Positions 12,250 to 22,306 of a stretch of DNA of 64,000 nucleotides are shown one piece after another. The notes beneath the pieces are model-generated. The model ran no database searches. It was not told the origin of the DNA and saw only the letters and a program-made list of their open reading frames with translations. Location: NCBI GenBank assembly GCA_003550325.1, contig QKWP01000001.1, forward strand, positions 263,488-327,487. Reading direction: 5' to 3'. Position 1 is the stretch's first letter; each line of letters begins with the position of its first letter. The position numbers were made by a program, and so were the translations under genes. Source of the stretch: Gigaspora rosea (lineage: Eukaryota; Glomeromycota; Glomeromycetes; Diversisporales; Gigasporaceae).

Positions 12250-13055
12250 TTAAGAAGTTACTCAACTATTAATTGTGGATTTATCATAATCTATAATTAT
12301 CGTTGTTGCTTCTTTCTAAATTGAAACAACACATGTTATAAACCAACTAATGATAATGTATAAACTAGCCATCAGACGGTATTGTGTCCAATTGATGTTT
12401 CCGAATTTGCATAAAAGCCACTCTCTGGTTTAAATATTTTAAATCCATTAGTTTCAATTGCAATTCTATATAATTGTGAGTTTGATTGTTTAATAATCTT
12501 ATTCAGAAAATTTTTATAATATTAATTTCTGGTTTATTTACAATTTCTATTTAAAAATTCGAGAAGAAAATGAATTTGAATTACTGCATTTTGCAAATTT
12601 TGTAGATTATTAATTGAAAAAAAAGAAATTACGTAAGTAATGATTGAGGTTCTTGACTTCTTTATTGATCACAGTTATGATTTTACATACTACAATTATT
12701 AAAATAAAAAAACAATTGTTTATTAGGACAAAAAAATTAATTGTTAAACCTTAATTTTATATTATTAGTTGGGCCAAGAGAAAGCATGCTAAAAATTATC
12801 AAATTAATTTTTATAGATCTATTCTATATTTATTTTCCAATAATACTATATTAAAAAGTGCATTGATTTAGTAAAAAGTTATTATCTTTAATATAATTTA
12901 CAATATTATATTAAAAATAATAGATCTAAAACTAATATTTAAAAAGTTTATTAAGAAATTATAAATTATATTTTTATTAATCAAAAAATTTTACATTTGT
13001 ATATTTTTAACTTATATAACTTAAATTTTTTTATTTATAATTTAAATACAAATAT
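12250..13055. other. AT-rich stretch, nothing recognised
   Basis: No open frame, no RNA gene, and only A/T-dominated runs. One segment from 12780 to 13050 approaches pure A+T. Confidence 0.45.
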
Positions 13056-13060
13056 TACAA

Positions 13061-13118
13061 AAATCCAATTTTTATAGCAGGAACTTTGACACAAAAAAAA
13101 AAAAAATCCAATTTTTAT
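13061..13118 (+). mobile_element. 28-nt 3'-end fragment of a SINE with poly-A and 15-bp TSD
   Basis: aaatccaatttttat occurs at 13061-13075 and again at 13104-13118. Between them lie only 'agcaggaactttgacac' and a run of A. The same terminal phrase 'ggaaactttgacat' plus poly-A ends the full SINE at 20555-20707. This is therefore an extremely 5'-truncated retroposed copy. Confidence 0.75.
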
Positions 13119-13160
13119 TGTTAAATATTATTAAAAAATTTATTAAAATAGAATTTTATA

Positions 13161-13270
13161 ATTTAGCATGAGTGCATTGTAACACACTCTATAAGATCTG
13201 TGCAATGTGAAATCAAAACAAACAAACAACCTGTTCTTTTTTGTTTGTTAGTGTTAGGGTGAGATAGGAG
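13161..13270 (+). repeat. MITE family T, left half (interrupted)
   Basis: 'gagtgcattgtaacacactc' and 'gcaatgtgaaatcaaaacaaac' followed by 'gtgttagggtgagataggag' match the outer third of the complete copy at 30317-30634. The other part of the same copy resumes at 17413, after the 4.1-kb insertion. Confidence 0.8.
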
Positions 13271-13630
13271 TAGGGTTCAGGGCACAGGGGCATGGGGCAT
13301 GCCATATGGCCAAAAGGCATGCCCATACTTAACCCCAATCTAACCCTAACCTATAGAAACTTTAATACACCAAAAATATATTATAGTCTATAAACTTCTA
13401 ATCTAATTGTCCAATTCAATATCATGATTGGGTTATATGTTGAGCTTTAAAATGTGAATTTTATATATCATATGATTTTGCACGAAATATAATATACAGT
13501 AGAATAAAATTTTGAACTCAAAAATTATAGATATACATAGTAGCTCTCAATATGACATAGTACCTCAGGCACATGGTGAGGAATTTTTTAAAATTCGCTT
13601 TATCGAGAGTTTTATTAGTAGATCCATTAT

Positions 13631-13916
13631 ATCAAGTAGTATTTATTATAATATTAAATTGAATCTTGATTCATTATATCAACATTTTACTTAGTCTCTG
13701 TTATATCGAGAGCCAATATATAGTAATGCTTTATAAAGCAAATTTAAATGAAAAAAAAGAATTCTATTAATGCAAATCCTGTGATTTATGTTATATTATT
13801 GGCTAATAATGGGTTGTAATCACGTAACTTAAATGGGCATGCCCTTTGGGCATGCCTCGACCTAATGGCATGCCCATATGGGCATGCCAAATTTTTTACC
13901 CGTGCCCCGAACCTTA
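13631..13916. repeat. 286-bp direct repeat, copy 1
   Basis: Nearly identical to 17127-17412 and includes the GGCATGCC right end. It is followed here by 'cacctaga', not by the GATAGGAG target duplication that follows copy 2. Confidence 0.9.
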
Positions 13917-13919
13917 CAC

Positions 13920-14065
13920 CTAGAGCTGCAGACATTAGAATATCAATGAACATATAATATAACGTTTGACGTGATATATTGACGTTTAATATGATTATAT
14001 ATAAATTTTATATGGTGTGAAGAGTGATGTACTACCTTGGACCTTCTAAATGTCTGCAGCTCTAG
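13920..14065. repeat. 146-bp foldback MITE (CTAGAGCTGCAGACATT ends)
   Basis: CTAGAGCTGCAGACATTaGAA at the left is inverted at the right as TTCTaAATGTCTGCAGCTCTAG. It lies immediately beside the internal right end at 13916. No clear target duplication was found. Confidence 0.75.
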
Positions 14066-14079
14066 TGTTACCTATTTGA

Positions 14080-14220
14080 TAGCCCATTTTCTCGTGTTCT
14101 TGTGATTGAGTTTTAATGATTTTGGGCTTGTTGGAATCATCTCAAAGAGATGAACATTTTGGTAGTAAAATCATTTAAAATGGACCAGTAGATCAGAAGT
14201 TATTTAGCTTTAAAATTTTA
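14080..14220. repeat. fragment of the 37.6-38.3 kb foldback family
   Basis: 'gattgagttttaatgattttgggcttg', 'cattttggtagt' and 'accagtagatcagaagttat' appear in the same order in 38220-38290 and 37945-37990. This shows that the array at 37.6 kb is made of a dispersed unit. Confidence 0.65.
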
Positions 14221-14237
14221 AAAAATAAGCAATATTT

Positions 14238-14717
14238 ATGAATTACCCATATGTTAACCAAAAGCAAGCACAATACAACCAAGAGCTCATACTCAAAATA
14301 GAAACAAATAGTAAAATAGACAAGAACAAAAAGGATAAACCTCCATTAAAAAACATGAATCAAATTTCAAATAAAAGAATAACTTCAAATAGAGACTCTA
14401 GTGCAAAATGCAAAACTCAAAATAGGTGAAACAATACAGATTTTAAAAGCAATAGCAGGTAGGATAAAAAACCAAAATCAGTTGTTAGTAATAGTTTACT
14501 TAGAGAAATTCTAGAAAGGAGAATGTCTTTGAAAAACAGTCAACTAGACTCTGAATCGCTCCTGATATTAGTAAAAGTTCTTTCAACAACTAAAAGCAAA
14601 AATCCTCTACTTGGCTTAAAATGCACTAAGTATATAAACACTAAAAAAAAGAAAAAAAATTTAAAATTAAAGCTATCTGTTATAATATTAATAGATTAAA
14701 AGGAAATATAGTCACCT
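14238..14717 (+). pseudogene. decayed LINE: ORF1-like region and start of the endonuclease
   Basis: A single frame from ATG 14238 stays protein-like to about 14650, interrupted by TGA (14427) and TAG (near 14460). It is lysine/asparagine-rich at first, then has an alpha-helical segment (LLREILERRMSLKNSQLDSE). After a frame change in the A-run near 14645 it reads KAICYNINRLKGN (14669-14707). This resembles the YNINGLKGN motif that opens the APE-type endonuclease of Rhizophagus LINEs. The endonuclease is then cut by another element end at about 14712. The strand is opposite to the reverse transcriptase at 15191-17170, so the two are not one collinear copy. Confidence 0.5.
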
Positions 14718-14876
14718 TTCTCTAATCCGAATCTCTCTAAATTAAACACTATTAAATTCTCTCTAAACCGAACAAAATCTCCTAGAATATTTGTAAATTT
14801 TATTATAAAGTTTGGATAAGCCATATATAACTTTTTGAAAACTGAACTTTTCCAAATTTTTATATAGTAAAAAAAA
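14712..14876. mobile_element. end of a pogo-type element, running into the gap
   Basis: After 'tatagtcacc' the sequence 'tctctaatccgaatctctctaaattaaac' continues with further 'ctctctaaaccgaac' words, which is the style of pogo/Tigger ends with TA target sites. The other end is lost in the gap at 14877. Confidence 0.45.
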
Positions 14877-15140
14877 NNNNNNNNNNNNNNNNNNNNNNNN
14901 NNNNNNNNNNNNNNNNNNNNNNNNNNNNNNNNNNNNNNNNNNNNNNNNNNNNNNNNNNNNNNNNNNNNNNNNNNNNNNNNNNNNNNNNNNNNNNNNNNNN
15001 NNNNNNNNNNNNNNNNNNNNNNNNNNNNNNNNNNNNNNNNNNNNNNNNNNNNNNNNNNNNNNNNNNNNNNNNNNNNNNNNNNNNNNNNNNNNNNNNNNNN
15101 NNNNNNNNNNNNNNNNNNNNNNNNNNNNNNNNNNNNNNNN
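14877..15140. other. assembly gap (264 N)
   Basis: Run of N. Orientation and distance across it are not supported by sequence. Confidence 0.99.
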
Positions 15141-15190
15141 AAGGTTGATAAGTTGATTTTGATATATAGGGTCGGGTATTGTGTTTTGTA

Positions 15191-17170
15191 TTAGAAGAAT
15201 TTCTGAGGAAGGTAATAAGAGGGATGGTAAGGATTGTGGAGCAGGTTTATATAGCTCTGAATGGATATTTTGGAGTGCTTGGATTTCTTGATTGTTGATA
15301 TTGAGCTCAAAGTGTTGATATTGAGCTCAAAGTGTTGTTGTTTTTTTTGAGTTTTACATTTTAAGTTGATTGTATGTTTGTAATTTATTTGGAGTATTGT
15401 AGATGTAGGAGATATATTTATTGTGTTGGATGTTGAGTTGATAATTTGGTAGTTTTGGAAGAGTAATAAAGAGTTGGATGTATTTGTTATTTTGCCTATT
15501 TGCCAATTGGAGGATGAGATGTAAAGAGTCCATGTATTTTTGGGGTTATCGAATTGAGGTGTGATAAGGTTAAGTGTATTTAAAAATGGATTGATTGGTA
15601 AAAGTTGGATATTGGGCCATATATGAAGTATAGATGAAGTGGATATTTGGTTGGAGAGTGTTTTGAACCAGCTTGGAATAGGGCCTCGAGGGGATTTGAA
15701 TGTTCTAAGATATATGTTTTTCCAAGGAAGAAGGTTGTAGTTGTCAGCTGTAAGAAGTTGTTCGAGAAAGAGAATTTTATTGTTTTTAAGACTTAAGATT
15801 GTTGAATAATTTGGGGATGGGATGAAGTTGTAGATGTTGTTTAATTGGTTAGTTTGTTTGTAAGTTATAAGTTGGTTCAAGTAGGAGTTGTTAAGGAGAA
15901 TATTATTTTTATATAAGTGATAAAGTTGGGATATTATAGTAAAATTAATAGTTTTCCTATAATTTTGAAGAACTGTATCTTGTGTTAGAAGAGGTTTCCA
16001 TATTTTGAAAAGCCATTCCTTGATACGGTGTATAGAAATTTGATTTAAAAGTTTATTAGTGTTAAAGCATCTTTCTATATTGCTACTACTAACTTGTAGT
16101 ATGAGTTTATTAAGTGTTGGAATATTAAGTAATTGCGGATTAGTAAGTATATCGTTGTTTGTATTTGTCGATAAGTGGAGCATGTGTTTTGTGCATTTTG
16201 TTAGAAGGCTTGAAAGTCGTTGGAGTTGGTTTTGTGAAGGGAAGCAGATTTGAAGTAGGTATTCAATTGATGGTGAAAGAATGGTATTAAACAGTCGAAA
16301 AATTTGTATAGGAAGAAGTTTTTTGTATTGGATAATGTGAATAAATTGAGAAATTTTGCTAAAAATTTTTTCAAGTGTAGGTTTAGTTGATCCTTTTCCA
16401 TCTAAGAAGATTCCTAGATATCTAATTGTTTCATTAGGTTTACGAGGTATAATTGGTTGGTTATTGAAGTTCAGAGGAGTTGTATCTTTAGTAGTATTAG
16501 GTGATGTTTTGTTGGGTAAAATGTGAATGAGATCTGATTTGGATAGGTTAACATGTATGTTATTTAATTGGTAAAGTTCTGATATGTCATTTAAAATATT
16601 TTGGAGGTCATTTTTGGATTCACAGTACAATACTGTATCATCCATAAAGGCTAGAGGTGGTATTGTTGTAGTAGTTGGTACAGATGAAAAGATTGTTACT
16701 AATGGAGATTGAGAAGACATTTTAAGAAGTTTTGAGCTGTATTTTGAGTTTATATAGCTGAGAATAGGATCATAATAAATTTTCCAAAGTAATGGGGAGT
16801 AGGTTTCTCCTTGTTCTATGCCTGAGTGTAGAGTAATTGGATCTGTAAGGCCATAAGCAGTAATTGCTCTAGCTTTTCTGTCATGGTGTAGAAATTCGAT
16901 AAAGTTTAAACCAGCTTGGAGAATACCAATACGTTTGCAAGCATCTAGTAGACGTTGGATATTAATTTTGTCAAAGGCCTTGGACATATCCTGAAAGAGT
17001 ATCCATGCCTCTTTGTTATTTGCTTTGTAATGTTCAATTGTATTAAGTAGTATTTGGATAGGAATATGGGTTGAACTGTTTTTAGTTGCTGCAAAATTAA
17101 AGTTACTTAGTAGTTGATGTTGGGTAATCAAGTAGTATTTATTATAATATGGAATTGAATCTTGATCCAT
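15191..17170 (-). CDS. non-LTR (LINE) retrotransposon reverse transcriptase, 5'-truncated
   Basis: Open frame of 659 codons. The reverse transcriptase core is clear: FQDMSKAFDKI (about 59-69, motif A with both Asp), GIEQGETYSPLLW (117-129, motif B) and AFMDDTVLY (174-182, motif C; MDD replaces the common ADD). A thumb region and a long I/N/S-rich tail follow. No convincing zinc knuckle is seen. LINEs of this kind normally carry an endonuclease before the polymerase. Here it is absent: the first 14-15 codons, including the ATG, derive from the 286-bp repeat at 17127-17412, so the start codon is not native. LINE-derived sequence begins near ITQHQLLSN. The intact frame suggests recent insertion, but the copy cannot be autonomous. 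The 3' end lies toward the gap, and a short direct repeat (about 15297-15335) sits near the C-terminus. Confidence 0.85.
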   Translation of the reverse strand: MDQDSIPYYNKYYLITQHQLLSNFNFAATKNSSTHIPIQILLNTIEHYKANNKEAWILFQDMSKAFDKINIQRLLDACKRIGILQAGLNFIEFLHHDRKARAITAYGLTDPITLHSGIEQGETYSPLLWKIYYDPILSYINSKYSSKLLKMSSQSPLVTIFSSVPTTTTIPPLAFMDDTVLYCESKNDLQNILNDISELYQLNNIHVNLSKSDLIHILPNKTSPNTTKDTTPLNFNNQPIIPRKPNETIRYLGIFLDGKGSTKPTLEKIFSKISQFIHIIQYKKLLPIQIFRLFNTILSPSIEYLLQICFPSQNQLQRLSSLLTKCTKHMLHLSTNTNNDILTNPQLLNIPTLNKLILQVSSSNIERCFNTNKLLNQISIHRIKEWLFKIWKPLLTQDTVLQNYRKTINFTIISQLYHLYKNNILLNNSYLNQLITYKQTNQLNNIYNFIPSPNYSTILSLKNNKILFLEQLLTADNYNLLPWKNIYLRTFKSPRGPIPSWFKTLSNQISTSSILHIWPNIQLLPINPFLNTLNLITPQFDNPKNTWTLYISSSNWQIGKITNTSNSLLLFQNYQIINSTSNTINISPTSTILQINYKHTINLKCKTQKKQQHFELNINTLSSISTIKKSKHSKISIQSYINLLHNPYHPSYYLPQKFF

Positions 17171-17412
17171 TATATCAACATTTTACTTAGTCTCTGTTAT
17201 ATCGAGAGCCAATATATAGTAATGCTTTATAAAGCAAATTTAAATGAAAAAAAAGAATTCTATTAATGCAAATCCTGTGATTTATGTTATATGATTGGCT
17301 AATAACGGGTTGTAATCACGTAACTTAAATGGGCATGCTCTTTGGGCATGCCATGACCTAATGGCATGCCCATATGGGCATGCCAAATTTTTTACCCGTG
17401 CCCTGAACCTTA
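17127..17412. repeat. 286-bp direct repeat, copy 2 (true right end of the composite)
   Basis: Same as 13631-13916 with about nine base differences. It ends in CCCTGAACCTTA followed by GATAGGAG. Confidence 0.9.
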
Positions 17413-17605
17413 GATAGGAGTAATGCATGAAGAAAAAAAGAAATTTTATAGTAAAATTTTGCAAAGAATTTTTTTGTAAAAGTGTGAAGAGTAATTTCAT
17501 AAGCAAAATTATAAGCTAAGAATAATTTTTAAAATTTGACTACTTTGTTTCAATTTTACATTCCACCTGATCCTATAATCTGATTGGTTTATCAGATGCA
17601 CTAAT
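17413..17605 (+). repeat. MITE family T, right half (interrupted)
   Basis: 'ttttatagtaaaattttgcaaag', 'agtaatttcataagcaaaattataagct' and 'ctgattggtttatcagatgca' match the inner and right parts of the copies at 30317-30634 and 33843-34148. It continues the half at 13161-13270. Confidence 0.8.
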
Positions 17606-17935
17606 TTATATAAACTATTAAAATATATAGATTTTTAAAAAAGTAAATTAAAAGCATTTTATAAATAAATTCAAAGCAAATTTGCACTAAATTTAAAATA
17701 GTTTAAGAGATAGTAAAGTGTATAAAAATATATAAAATAATTGGTAAATTAAAAAAAACTTCTTTTTTGATTTTTGACAAGGTTGCTAGCTGCTTGTAAG
17801 TGAACAGAGAAATAGTATATTATATTTGGTTCTTATTTATAAAAGCCTAATATTATTTAGTTTTCTAAAAGGATCTAGATGTACTCTGTTGCACTATCTC
17901 TATCATAAGACAAGTTATAGTAGTGACCCATCAAA
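17606..17935. other. AT-rich stretch, nothing recognised
   Basis: No gene, no repeat partner noticed. Confidence 0.4.
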
Positions 17936-17937
17936 AA

Positions 17938-18275
17938 CCAAACCAAAAAGATTTTTTACTATATATTCCCAAAAATAAGCTACTTCAAAAATAAGCTACC
18001 CTTTGATTTTTTTCAAAATTTCAAAAAATTTGGTAGTAGTTGCTACATATAAAAGTTCAAATTTTACTAAGTAAACCTCAAAGTGCTATTAAAAACTTGT
18101 TTAGAATATCAAAATATATCTACAGTAATAATTTTATGTTAGTTGAATAATTTTTTTATTAGTACATTTTTCAATTTTTCAAAAAAATTAAACAATTTAA
18201 AAATAAGCTACTCCACATTTTTTCATATAATTTTTGGTTCAAAAAAGATAGTTTATTTTCAGTACCTTTTCTAGG
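17938..18275. repeat. 'aataagctac' foldback, relative of 3455-3863
   Basis: 'aaaaataagctacttcaaaaataagctacc' near 17985, 'ttgctacatataaaagtt', 'actaagtaaacctca', and 'aaaaataagctactcc' near 18200 use the same vocabulary and spacing as the element at 3455-3863. The internal 'aacttgtttagaatatc' also matches. Confidence 0.5.
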
Positions 18276-18284
18276 CTTGCATTG

Positions 18285-19905
18285 GTCCCGAAAAAGACTG
18301 GTCCAAAAACAGTCCTTGTGATAATCATATGGTTAATTGGTCCTGGTCTCGAGACCATTCTGGACTATACTTGCTGCCAAAACATGGACAAATCCCAAAT
18401 TCAAAAAAAATTGCTATTTGTAAAAGATTAAATCAAAAAAGTAGTCTTAAAATTTTGCAAATACATTATTGGCCGGAGCGTAGCGACGGTCCCTAAGTTT
18501 CTATGCAAAGCAATATAAAAGTTATATTTTTGATACATTTTGCCCAAAATTGGTATCTTTTCTGATGCATCTTTGTAACCCTTATAGAAATTTGATCAAG
18601 AGTGCAAGTTTGCAATTTTTTGTCTGTTTGCACACGTGTTGTATAATTAAAAAATCTAAAAAAAATAAAGTTAAAAAAATCAAACCTATCGTGTTATAAA
18701 GTTACCATCTAAAGCAGTGGAACAATAAAACCTGCTTTGTCCTGTTTTATTATTAATTATGTTTGTGCACTATAATTATTCAAGTACTTTGCTCATTTTT
18801 TTTAATTTAACCCCATAACATTCTAAACTTTTAAACACTATCTCTGGATAAAGATTGAGTTAGCCAGAGTTTTTTGCTTGTGTCCCGGTATATAATGCAA
18901 TGATCTCTCATAACAAGCTGCTTTAAAAAGATCCAAACTTGGATCTCACACTATGCTCTAATTCCAATTCTTTATTATTAAAATGGAACCAATAGATGCC
19001 AACAAGTCTTTGATCCAGTATTTAGGAAGTACAATCTGTTTTTTACAAGAATAAGGTATTAATAAGAACAAAAGTATTGTGATTGGATCTAACATGCTGT
19101 CCTGATTATTAATTTTAGGCATTGATAATCTTCCTTCTGAAATTTATTATCATTTTACTGAGCTAACAAATAAGGATCAAGAAATTGAGCAATATTCAAT
19201 CTTCTATGATAGTTTTATACCTGTTCTTTCACTTAATGTATATCACATTGATGAATAAAGAATTGGCAGAGAGAATAGAGTATCGTAAGAAAAGACTATA
19301 GTGTCTATATGATGGTATTCCACTTGAAAAAGATAATGATTGTTCTGTAATGGAAAGTGTTTACAAAAATCAAGATACAGAGGACAATGACTCAGATAGT
19401 GAAGTCAAAAATCGTAATAAAGATGAACAAACTGGCAATTACATTGTTAAAAAGAAGCAGTGTTGTGTATCCCACGTTATTACCGAATTCGAAAATAAAG
19501 AAATAAAAAAATATTTATAGATTTATATTTATTCATGCACTTACTACTGATAATAATGCTGTACAATTGTAATTATTAATTATTAAATTCATAAATAGTA
19601 TTTAATACTATTTAATTTTAAAAATTAATTTTTTAAATAAAATTATATAAATAATATATACAATACAATATAGTACTTAAAATTTTAAATATTTTGGCTC
19701 CGGCTCTACAATGCTATGCATTAGCCTAGTCTATAACAATAAGAATATTTACTACAGTATTTGTTTAAACAAAGATTATTAATAAGTTTTTAAAAAATTA
19801 ATTTGGGATGTATTTGGGATTTGGGCGTAAACAAATCCCAAACTATTGTATTTGGGATTTTGCCAATATGTATAATTCTAGACCAGTTCCAAAACGGTTT
19901 CTAAT
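18285..19905. mobile_element. candidate decayed DNA element with AAATCCCAAA words
   Basis: The left end region carries 'ggtcccgaaaaagactggtcc' and 'acaaatcccaaattc'. The right region carries 'atttgggatttgggcg', 'aaatcccaaac', 'tatttgggattttg' and 'gaccagttccaaaacggtttc', roughly inverted. No target duplication is identified. A coding relic lies inside (19120-19520). 'ggccggagcgtagcgacgg' at 18474 is an unusually GC-rich island within it. Confidence 0.35.
19120..19520 (+). pseudogene. unrecognised coding relic with stops
   Basis: After a splice-acceptor-like 'attttag', one frame reads GIDNLPSEIYYHFTELTNKD and further acidic sequence with in-frame stops near 19257. A second frame starting at ATG 19252 reads MNKELAERIEYRKKRL, TAG, then about 75 codons of D/E/K-rich sequence ending VISEFE-like to TAG 19520. 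The composition is clearly protein-like. The NLPSEI..HFTEL phrase loosely recalls the N-terminus of ING-type proteins, but I do not claim that identity. Confidence 0.35.
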
Positions 19906-20104
19906 ACATTCTAATATTTTTATTTATATATGATCTATAAGTATATATTTTCTTTAAATGAAAATAGGGCTTAGTCCAACTTATAAGAGTATTAAATATA
20001 TTGCTCTTTATAAATGCATGCCCTTTTCAAGTGCTTGACATTTTGCTTTTTTTATTATAGTTCCAAGTGAGGTTTACTTTATTTGAAATATAAATAGAAC
20101 ATGG

Positions 20105-20815
20105 TATTAAAGGTGGAAAATACGTAGATCATTTATCATATAATTTTGGTGGTACAATTATTTTCTTTTTAAAATTAAGAAAATTTTTATTAAAACAAAT
20201 AATTTTAAATTTTTAATTAAGGTTGTAGAATAGCTTTTCTGTTTCTAACAGTGGTAAAATCAGTAATATTGGTTAAACATTTACTAAGAAACATGTACTT
20301 GAAGATCGAGTATCAATATTTGTTTACAAAAAATCATATGATAATCATATAATGTAACCAATCAAAATTAACTATTTTGTGTAACTACAAAGAATTTGGA
20401 TTGATTACAGAGAACTTTACTATATATACAAGTATATTTTTTAAAATATTTTATTATTAAAATTTATATCATTAAATAGAGCATGTTTTAATCTACAAAT
20501 TACAAAAATTTTAACAAAAATTAAATGTTATTATAAAAAGAATTATTAGTAGCAACTTCAATTAGACAACCAAAAGTTGTAAGTGTGGCTAGTTGTACCC
20601 TCATTCAATGTAACTCAATTGTGGGGTGCCTAAAGAGGCGCCCTTGATCCACAGGCTTGATTAAATAAACTCTCACTCAAAGCGGAAACTTTGACATAAA
20701 AAAAAAAAAAAAGAATTATTAGTAGCATATTTCTAATTTCTATATAAAATTATTTGTACTACCAAAATCATATGATAAGTGATCTATGTATCCTCTACCC
20801 TTAAATTTTGTGTAT
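20105..20815. repeat. MITE family S ('catatgatttt' ends), carrying a SINE
   Basis: The left arm 'acgtagatcatttatcatat' with 'ttttggtggtacaat' is inverted at the right as 'ttgtactaccaaaatcatatg' with 'gatctatgtatcctctaccc'. Another member lies at 47275-47657. The SINE at 20555-20707 interrupts the right portion. Confidence 0.7.
20555..20707 (+). mobile_element. tRNA-type SINE with poly-A tail and long TSD
   Basis: A perfect 20-bp direct repeat ending 'gaattattagtagca' flanks the insert (20535-20554 and 20708-20727). The insert ends in 'ggaaactttgacat' plus about 15 A. An A-box-like 'tggctagttg' (20586) and a B-box-like 'cttgatccac' (20643), about 50 nt apart, suggest a tRNA-derived internal Pol III promoter. 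The body is about 150 bp and GC-richer than its surroundings, with no coding capacity. It must depend on a LINE for movement. The LINEs in this window are candidates, but no shared 3' tail was shown. Confidence 0.8.
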
Positions 20816-21560
20816 TTAATTTTATAGGTTCATCTTTTAATATAATGCTTTTATAATCTCTCTTTTTCAAGAGATTAGTTGAAATAGTAATAGAATGCTT
20901 TTTTTTTTTTAACCTGCACCAAACAAGTGTCTAATGAAGTACTTCTTTTTTTTAGAGATTGAAAGTTCAAATTTAGAAATAACGATTGTCAATAAAACTA
21001 ATATAAGTAGCACTAATAAATCATAGTAATTAATAAAACAAAATGATTGTTTATTTCACTTTAAGGCTATTCTTCAGGTATTAACTCTTTTTTATTATTT
21101 TTACTATTAGGTTTCATTTTTTACTTAGCTTTACCAAATTATAATATAAAATTTCTATAGCAGTACAATTTTTTTGTTTGATCTACTACAATTAATCAAA
21201 AAGTTTTAGATTTTTGTAATAGTAAAATACAAAGTTTTCAAATAAAAAACATGTATAAAATTTTTAATTTACTATTTTTCCCTAATGCTGGTCTCTGCAA
21301 ATTTCATCTAAAGCTATCTAAAAAAATTATACCAAATTTTATTATATGACTATATATAGTTTTGATTTATATAGTATATTGAACACTCCAATAAAGCATA
21401 AGTACAAACTATGAATTGTAAAAAAAAAAAAGAAAAAAAAAAGCAAGTGTATCTCAAAGCAAAACACTAAACAAAATATAAATAGATAATATTTTTAATT
21501 TTTTTATTTATTAATTTATTTGTCCTATTCATTCAAATGTTCACAGGTATTTATGCTAAT
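20816..21560. other. AT-rich intergenic stretch
   Basis: No gene or paired repeat recognised. Poly-A/T tracts dominate (for example 20897-20910 and 21419-21445). Confidence 0.4.
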
Positions 21561-21563
21561 ATA

Positions 21564-21901
21564 GAGTACCTCATATTAGAAGGGCCCATTTTGACATAGC
21601 TTATTTTGAAATAATTGAGTTTAATCGTTTGTTTTGATTTTTAGACTGATCTGGAATTAAGCAAATTTCACAATTTTGATTAGTTAAATATAACAAGTGA
21701 CTATCGGGTAATCTTGTGATGCTTGTCCTTAGGCAAACTCATATAATTTTTCTTTTATATTACCTTCATTTGTTATTATACAAATCGATCTTTATTTATA
21801 ATCGAAAAATGTCAACTATGTCGAAATTTATATGAATCTAATAACAACTCATTTTTCAAAAAAATTGCAAAATGGGCCCCTTTTAATATGAGGCACCTCA
21901 T
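21564..21901. repeat. MITE family A, copy 2 (opposite orientation)
   Basis: 'cctcatattagaagggcccatttt' and 'aaaatgggccccttttaatatgagg' are inverted ends. The interior matches 2501-2841 in reverse, including 'gactatcgggtaatcttgtga'. Confidence 0.85.
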
Positions 21902-21904
21902 ATG

Positions 21905-22300
21905 ACAAATTGTTCATGTAATCATTATACAATCATTATTATGCTAGAACTAGAAAAGCATAATAAAGAGATAATTATATTAAGAGTTTAGTTATTATCT
22001 GAATATTCATATAAATATGCTTACTAATATGATAGATTATTTATACAATTATTACACAACTTCCATTATAATGAAGAGATGATCAAACTAAGTCTGTATG
22101 ATAGTATGAGTGCATGCACAATAATCCTACAAAATAAAAATAATTGTTAATGATACAATTCCAAAATTTGTATAAAAATACTCAATAAACCAGCTTATTT
22201 TCTTGTCCAAATAATCCATATTTCTCTAACTTAAGCATTGACTATATCTTATTTCAACCTCTAAAAGTATATTATAATATAATAAATTCTAATTATTTAT
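21905..22300. other. AT-rich stretch, nothing recognised
   Basis: No frame, repeat pair or RNA gene seen. Confidence 0.4.
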
Positions 22301-22306
22301 TGCACT

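Larger units (their letters stand above)
13271..17412. mobile_element. composite hAT-like element, private word GGCATGCC, 8-bp TSD GATAGGAG
   Basis: GATAGGAG flanks both ends (13263-13270, 17413-17420), and joining the flanks restores a continuous MITE. Left end TAGGGTTCAGGGCAC; right end, on the minus strand, TAAGGTTCAGGGCAC. 'ggcatgcc' or 'gcatgccc' words cluster inside both ends. A second right end, with 286 bp of attached sequence, sits internally (13631-13916 duplicated at 17127-17412, about nine differences). Between the duplicates are a small MITE, a foldback fragment, a decayed LINE start on the plus strand, a gap, and a LINE reverse transcriptase on the minus strand. Either insertions plus unequal exchange built this, or the scaffold joins across the gap wrongly. 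Confidence 0.75.
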
